Assembly (NCBI RefSeq): GCF_000319305.2
Contig: NZ_AMWJ02000002.1
Span: 2,611,001 to 2,675,000, forward strand
Origin: Pseudomonas bharatica CSV86
GTDB taxonomy: Bacteria > Pseudomonadota > Gammaproteobacteria > Pseudomonadales > Pseudomonadaceae
DNA length: 64,000 nt
Direction of reading: 5' to 3'
The translations under genes were made by a program, and so were the position numbers. Positions 61,603 through 64,000 of this stretch are shown here, one piece after another (the first letter of the stretch is position 1; every line of letters begins with the position of its first letter). Under the pieces are notes generated by a model, which ran no database searches, was not told the origin of the DNA, and saw only the letters and a list, made by a program, of their open reading frames with translations.

Positions 61603-62517
61603 TTAGTCTGCTTGAGCCTTGTCTGCTGCGGTATAGCGCTGTGCCTCGGTTACTAGCCAATCGCGGAAAGCACGCAATGACGCCGACTCGACCTTTCTTT
61701 CCGGGATCATCAAGTGATAAGCCTTGATGCTGGACAGTCCGTGCGGGTTGGCAATCACTAGCCTGCGCTCCTCCAGTTCACGCTGGATCAGGAACGGTGG
61801 AATCAGCGCCACGCCCATCTCGTGCATCGCTGCCTGGGCCAGCATCGAGAATAATTCATAGCGCGGGCCTGTCATGTCGCGTGCGACGTTCATTTCCAGG
61901 CTGTTGAACCATTGGCGCCAAGCGTAGGGCCGGGTGGTCTGCTGCAGCAGGGGCAGTTGGGCGATGGTCTGCGGATCGAGCTTCTCGTGCTTGCCCAATA
62001 GCGACGGGCTGCACACCGGAACCGGGTTTTCTCCCATCAGCCTGTGGGATTGCGTACCGGACCAGTCGGCGTCGCCGAAGTAGATGGCGGCATCGAAGTT
62101 GGTGTCGGCGAACAGGAAAGGCCGGGTGCGGTTGGTCAGGTTGACCGTGACGTCCGGGTGGCGCTGCTGGAAATCCTTGAGCCGCGGCAGCAGCCATTGG
62201 GTGCCGAAGGTCGGCACGACCGCCAGTTCGATCACGTTGGCGCCCTGCTGGCCCATTACTGACAGCGTGTCGCGCTCCACCGCGTCTAGCTGGGTTGCCA
62301 CCCGGCGACTGTAGGACAGGCCGGCTTCGGTGAGTTTCACGCCGCGTCTCGAGCGGCGGAACAGTTCGACGTTGAGGAACTCCTCCAGCCCGCCGATCTG
62401 TCGGCAAACGGCACCCTGGGTCAGGGAAAGCTCCTGCGCCGCCTTGGTAAAGCTCTCGTGGCGGGCTGCTGCCTCGAAGCAGACCAGGGCCGTGGTGCTG
62501 GGAATCTTGCGCCGCAT
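61603..62517 (-). CDS. gcdR: LysR-type regulator of glutaryl-CoA dehydrogenase
   Basis: 304-aa LysR regulator. The N-terminal winged HTH (TTALVCFEAAARHESFTKAA, LTQGAVCRQIGGLEEFL) precedes the effector domain (from about residue 90). ATG at 62517 is preferred to a GTG five codons upstream. It is divergent from gcdH, the usual GcdR arrangement, and probably activates gcdHG when glutarate or glutaryl-CoA builds up from lysine breakdown. The effector is inferred from family. Confidence 0.9.
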   Translation of the reverse strand: MRRKIPSTTALVCFEAAARHESFTKAAQELSLTQGAVCRQIGGLEEFLNVELFRRSRRGVKLTEAGLSYSRRVATQLDAVERDTLSVMGQQGANVIELAVVPTFGTQWLLPRLKDFQQRHPDVTVNLTNRTRPFLFADTNFDAAIYFGDADWSGTQSHRLMGENPVPVCSPSLLGKHEKLDPQTIAQLPLLQQTTRPYAWRQWFNSLEMNVARDMTGPRYELFSMLAQAAMHEMGVALIPPFLIQRELEERRLVIANPHGLSSIKAYHLMIPERKVESASLRAFRDWLVTEAQRYTAADKAQAD

Positions 62518-62682
62518 ATACGTCAACCTCACTAATCTGGCTTCGGAACAGCCTTCATCTCAATTACGAAGTGAGAAATTAGCACAAGAGGTTGCGGAAT
62601 CCTCGTTTGTCGCCCTGCCCGTTCGGGCCTAGGATCAAGGCACGAGAACCATCATTCCCTTTCCCACCTCGAGGATTCCCAC

Positions 62683-63864
62683 ATGGCCGGCAAAGCAAGC
62701 TTCAACTGGATCGATCCGCTGCTCCTGGATCAGCAGCTCAGCGAAGAGGAGCGTATGGTGCGTGACAGCGCCTACAGCTTCGCCCAGGACAAGCTGGCGC
62801 CACGTGTGCTGGAAGCCTTTCGACATGAGCAGACCGATCCTGCAATCTTCCGCGAAATGGGCGAAGTCGGCCTGCTGGGCGCGACCATCCCGGAGCAGTA
62901 CGGCGGCAGCGGCCTGAACTACGTGTGCTATGGCCTGATTGCTCGTGAAGTGGAGCGTATCGACTCCGGTTACCGCTCGATGATGAGCGTGCAGTCCTCG
63001 CTGGTGATGGTGCCGATCAATGAGTTCGGCACCGAAGCGCAGAAGCAGAAGTACCTGCCGAAGCTTGCCAGCGGGGAGTGGATCGGGTGCTTTGGTCTGA
63101 CCGAGCCAAACCACGGTTCTGACCCGGGCTCCATGATTACTCGTGCGAGGAAAGTGGATGGCGGCTACCGCCTGACGGGTAGCAAGATGTGGATCACCAA
63201 CAGCCCGATCGCCGATGTGTTCGTAGTCTGGGCCAAGGACGATGCAGGCGATATCCGTGGTTTCGTGCTGGAAAAAGGCTGGCAGGGCCTGAGCGCGCCT
63301 GCGATCCATGGCAAGGTCGGCCTGCGGGCTTCGATCACTGGAGAGATCGTCATGGATAACGTTTTCGTCCCCGAAGAGAACATCTTCCCGGATGTGCGTG
63401 GTCTTAAAGGTCCGTTCACCTGCCTGAACTCGGCGCGCTACGGTATCTCCTGGGGGGCTCTGGGCGCTGCAGAGGCCTGCTGGCACACCGCGCGCCAGTA
63501 CACCCTGGATCGTCAGCAGTTCGGTCGCCCGCTGGCGGCGAACCAGTTGATCCAGAAGAAGCTGGCCGACATGCAGACCGAAATCACCCTGGGCCTGCAG
63601 GGCTGCCTGCGCCTGGGGCGGATGAAGGACGAAGGCACCGCGGCGGTGGAAATCACCTCGATCATGAAGCGCAACTCCTGCGGCAAGGCCCTGGAGATCG
63701 CGCGTCTGGCCCGGGACATGCTGGGCGGCAACGGCATCTCCGACGAATTCGGCGTGGCTCGTCACCTGGTCAACCTTGAGGTCGTGAATACCTACGAGGG
63801 TACCCATGACGTGCATGCACTGATCCTCGGTCGTGCGCAGACCGGCATCCAGGCCTTCTATTAA
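62683..63864 (+). CDS. gcdH: glutaryl-CoA dehydrogenase
   Basis: 393-aa FAD enzyme of the acyl-CoA dehydrogenase family. It converts glutaryl-CoA to crotonyl-CoA with loss of CO2 in lysine and tryptophan catabolism. Motifs are IGCFGLTEPNHGSDPGSM, RLTGSKMWITNSPIADVFVV, and the catalytic Glu in VNTYEGTHDVHALILG near the C-terminus (position as in GcdH). The divergent gap to gcdR is 165 bp and holds GCCCG-TT-CGGGC at 62617-62628. Confidence 0.96.
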   Translation: MAGKASFNWIDPLLLDQQLSEEERMVRDSAYSFAQDKLAPRVLEAFRHEQTDPAIFREMGEVGLLGATIPEQYGGSGLNYVCYGLIAREVERIDSGYRSMMSVQSSLVMVPINEFGTEAQKQKYLPKLASGEWIGCFGLTEPNHGSDPGSMITRARKVDGGYRLTGSKMWITNSPIADVFVVWAKDDAGDIRGFVLEKGWQGLSAPAIHGKVGLRASITGEIVMDNVFVPEENIFPDVRGLKGPFTCLNSARYGISWGALGAAEACWHTARQYTLDRQQFGRPLAANQLIQKKLADMQTEITLGLQGCLRLGRMKDEGTAAVEITSIMKRNSCGKALEIARLARDMLGGNGISDEFGVARHLVNLEVVNTYEGTHDVHALILGRAQTGIQAFY

Positions 63865-63878
63865 TAGGGAGACAGTCC

Positions 63879-64000
63879 ATGGGCGCGCTTTCTCATTTGC
63901 GGGTCCTGGATCTGTCGCGGGTACTGGCCGGGCCATGGTCCGGTCAGATCCTTGCGGATCTGGGTGCTGAGGTCATCAAGGTCGAGAGGCCGGGCAGCGG
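63879..64000 (+). CDS. gcdG: CaiB/BaiF family CoA-transferase, N-terminal part (cut by window edge)
   Basis: Only the first 40 codons are present: LRVLDLSRVLAGPWSGQILA and DLGAEVIKVERPGSG, the class III CoA-transferase N-terminus. It starts 14 bp after gcdH behind AGGGAGA. In this position it is the GcdG-type succinyl-CoA:glutarate CoA-transferase that makes the substrate of GcdH. The name rests on neighbourhood. Confidence 0.85.
   Translation, partial: MGALSHLRVLDLSRVLAGPWSGQILADLGAEVIKVERPGS

Overview
The window reads as chromosomal DNA from a Pseudomonas of the P. fluorescens/P. putida lineage. It is GC-rich and densely coded, and it carries aa3 oxidase (cox), metNIQ, znuABC-zur, polA, cc4, dsbA, ampDh2, algB-kinB, gltP, split pntAA-pntAB-pntB and gcdR/gcdHG in an order I recall from pseudomonad genomes. 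The typical fluorescens/putida REP sequence, with core GTGGGAGCTGGCTTGCCAGC, sits in seven gaps, and a sister variant sits in an eighth. There are no rRNA or tRNA genes, CRISPR arrays, insertion sequences or prophage.

Layout. 1-2.8 kb: end of a FecR-type anti-sigma gene and a TonB-dependent ferric-siderophore transducer. 2.9-12.4 kb: cytochrome c oxidase (coxBA-ctaG-coxC) with SURF1, heme A synthase, heme O synthase and SCO assembly factors. 12.5-15 kb: methionine ABC importer. 15.2-17.3 kb: catalase HPII. 17.5-21.3 kb: lipoprotein, then znuB-znuC-zur facing znuA. 21.4-25.6 kb: thrB, a DUF2782 gene and polA. 25.7-25.9 kb: the ErsA small RNA. 25.9-29.4 kb: engB, cytochromes c5 and c4, dsbA, an EEP-family hydrolase. 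29.4-34 kb: DgcP-like diguanylate cyclase, AmpDh2, CSS-EAL phosphodiesterase. 34-37.1 kb: kinB (frameshifted) and algB. 37.5-38.4 kb: a small envelope operon ending in an Ivy lysozyme inhibitor. 39.1-41.9 kb: gltP and an SpmA/SpmB-like protein. 41.9-45.4 kb: an Mce/Mla-type lipid transport operon. 45.4-52 kb: a frameshifted membrane protein gene, M16 peptidase, Na/Pi cotransporter, TerC, CitMHS transporter. 52.4-56.3 kb: GFA protein, a DUF4105 protein with three DUF2388 paralogues, a DUF1127 protein. 56.6-64 kb: acetyl-CoA hydrolase/transferase family, transhydrogenase, gcdR and gcdH-gcdG (cut by the window edge).

A recurring theme is envelope stress and alginate control. Matches to AlgU (sigma-22) promoters precede ErsA and dsbA. 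A weaker match precedes a terminated, non-coding stretch at about 38.5-38.75 kb that may be an undescribed small RNA. A strong sigma-54 promoter match lies between algB, which keeps the sigma-54 contact motif GAFTGA, and the divergent Ivy operon. kinB and a DUF5924-type gene are each broken by one missing C beside a GGG run. That shared signature makes a consensus-sequence error as likely as true mutation.
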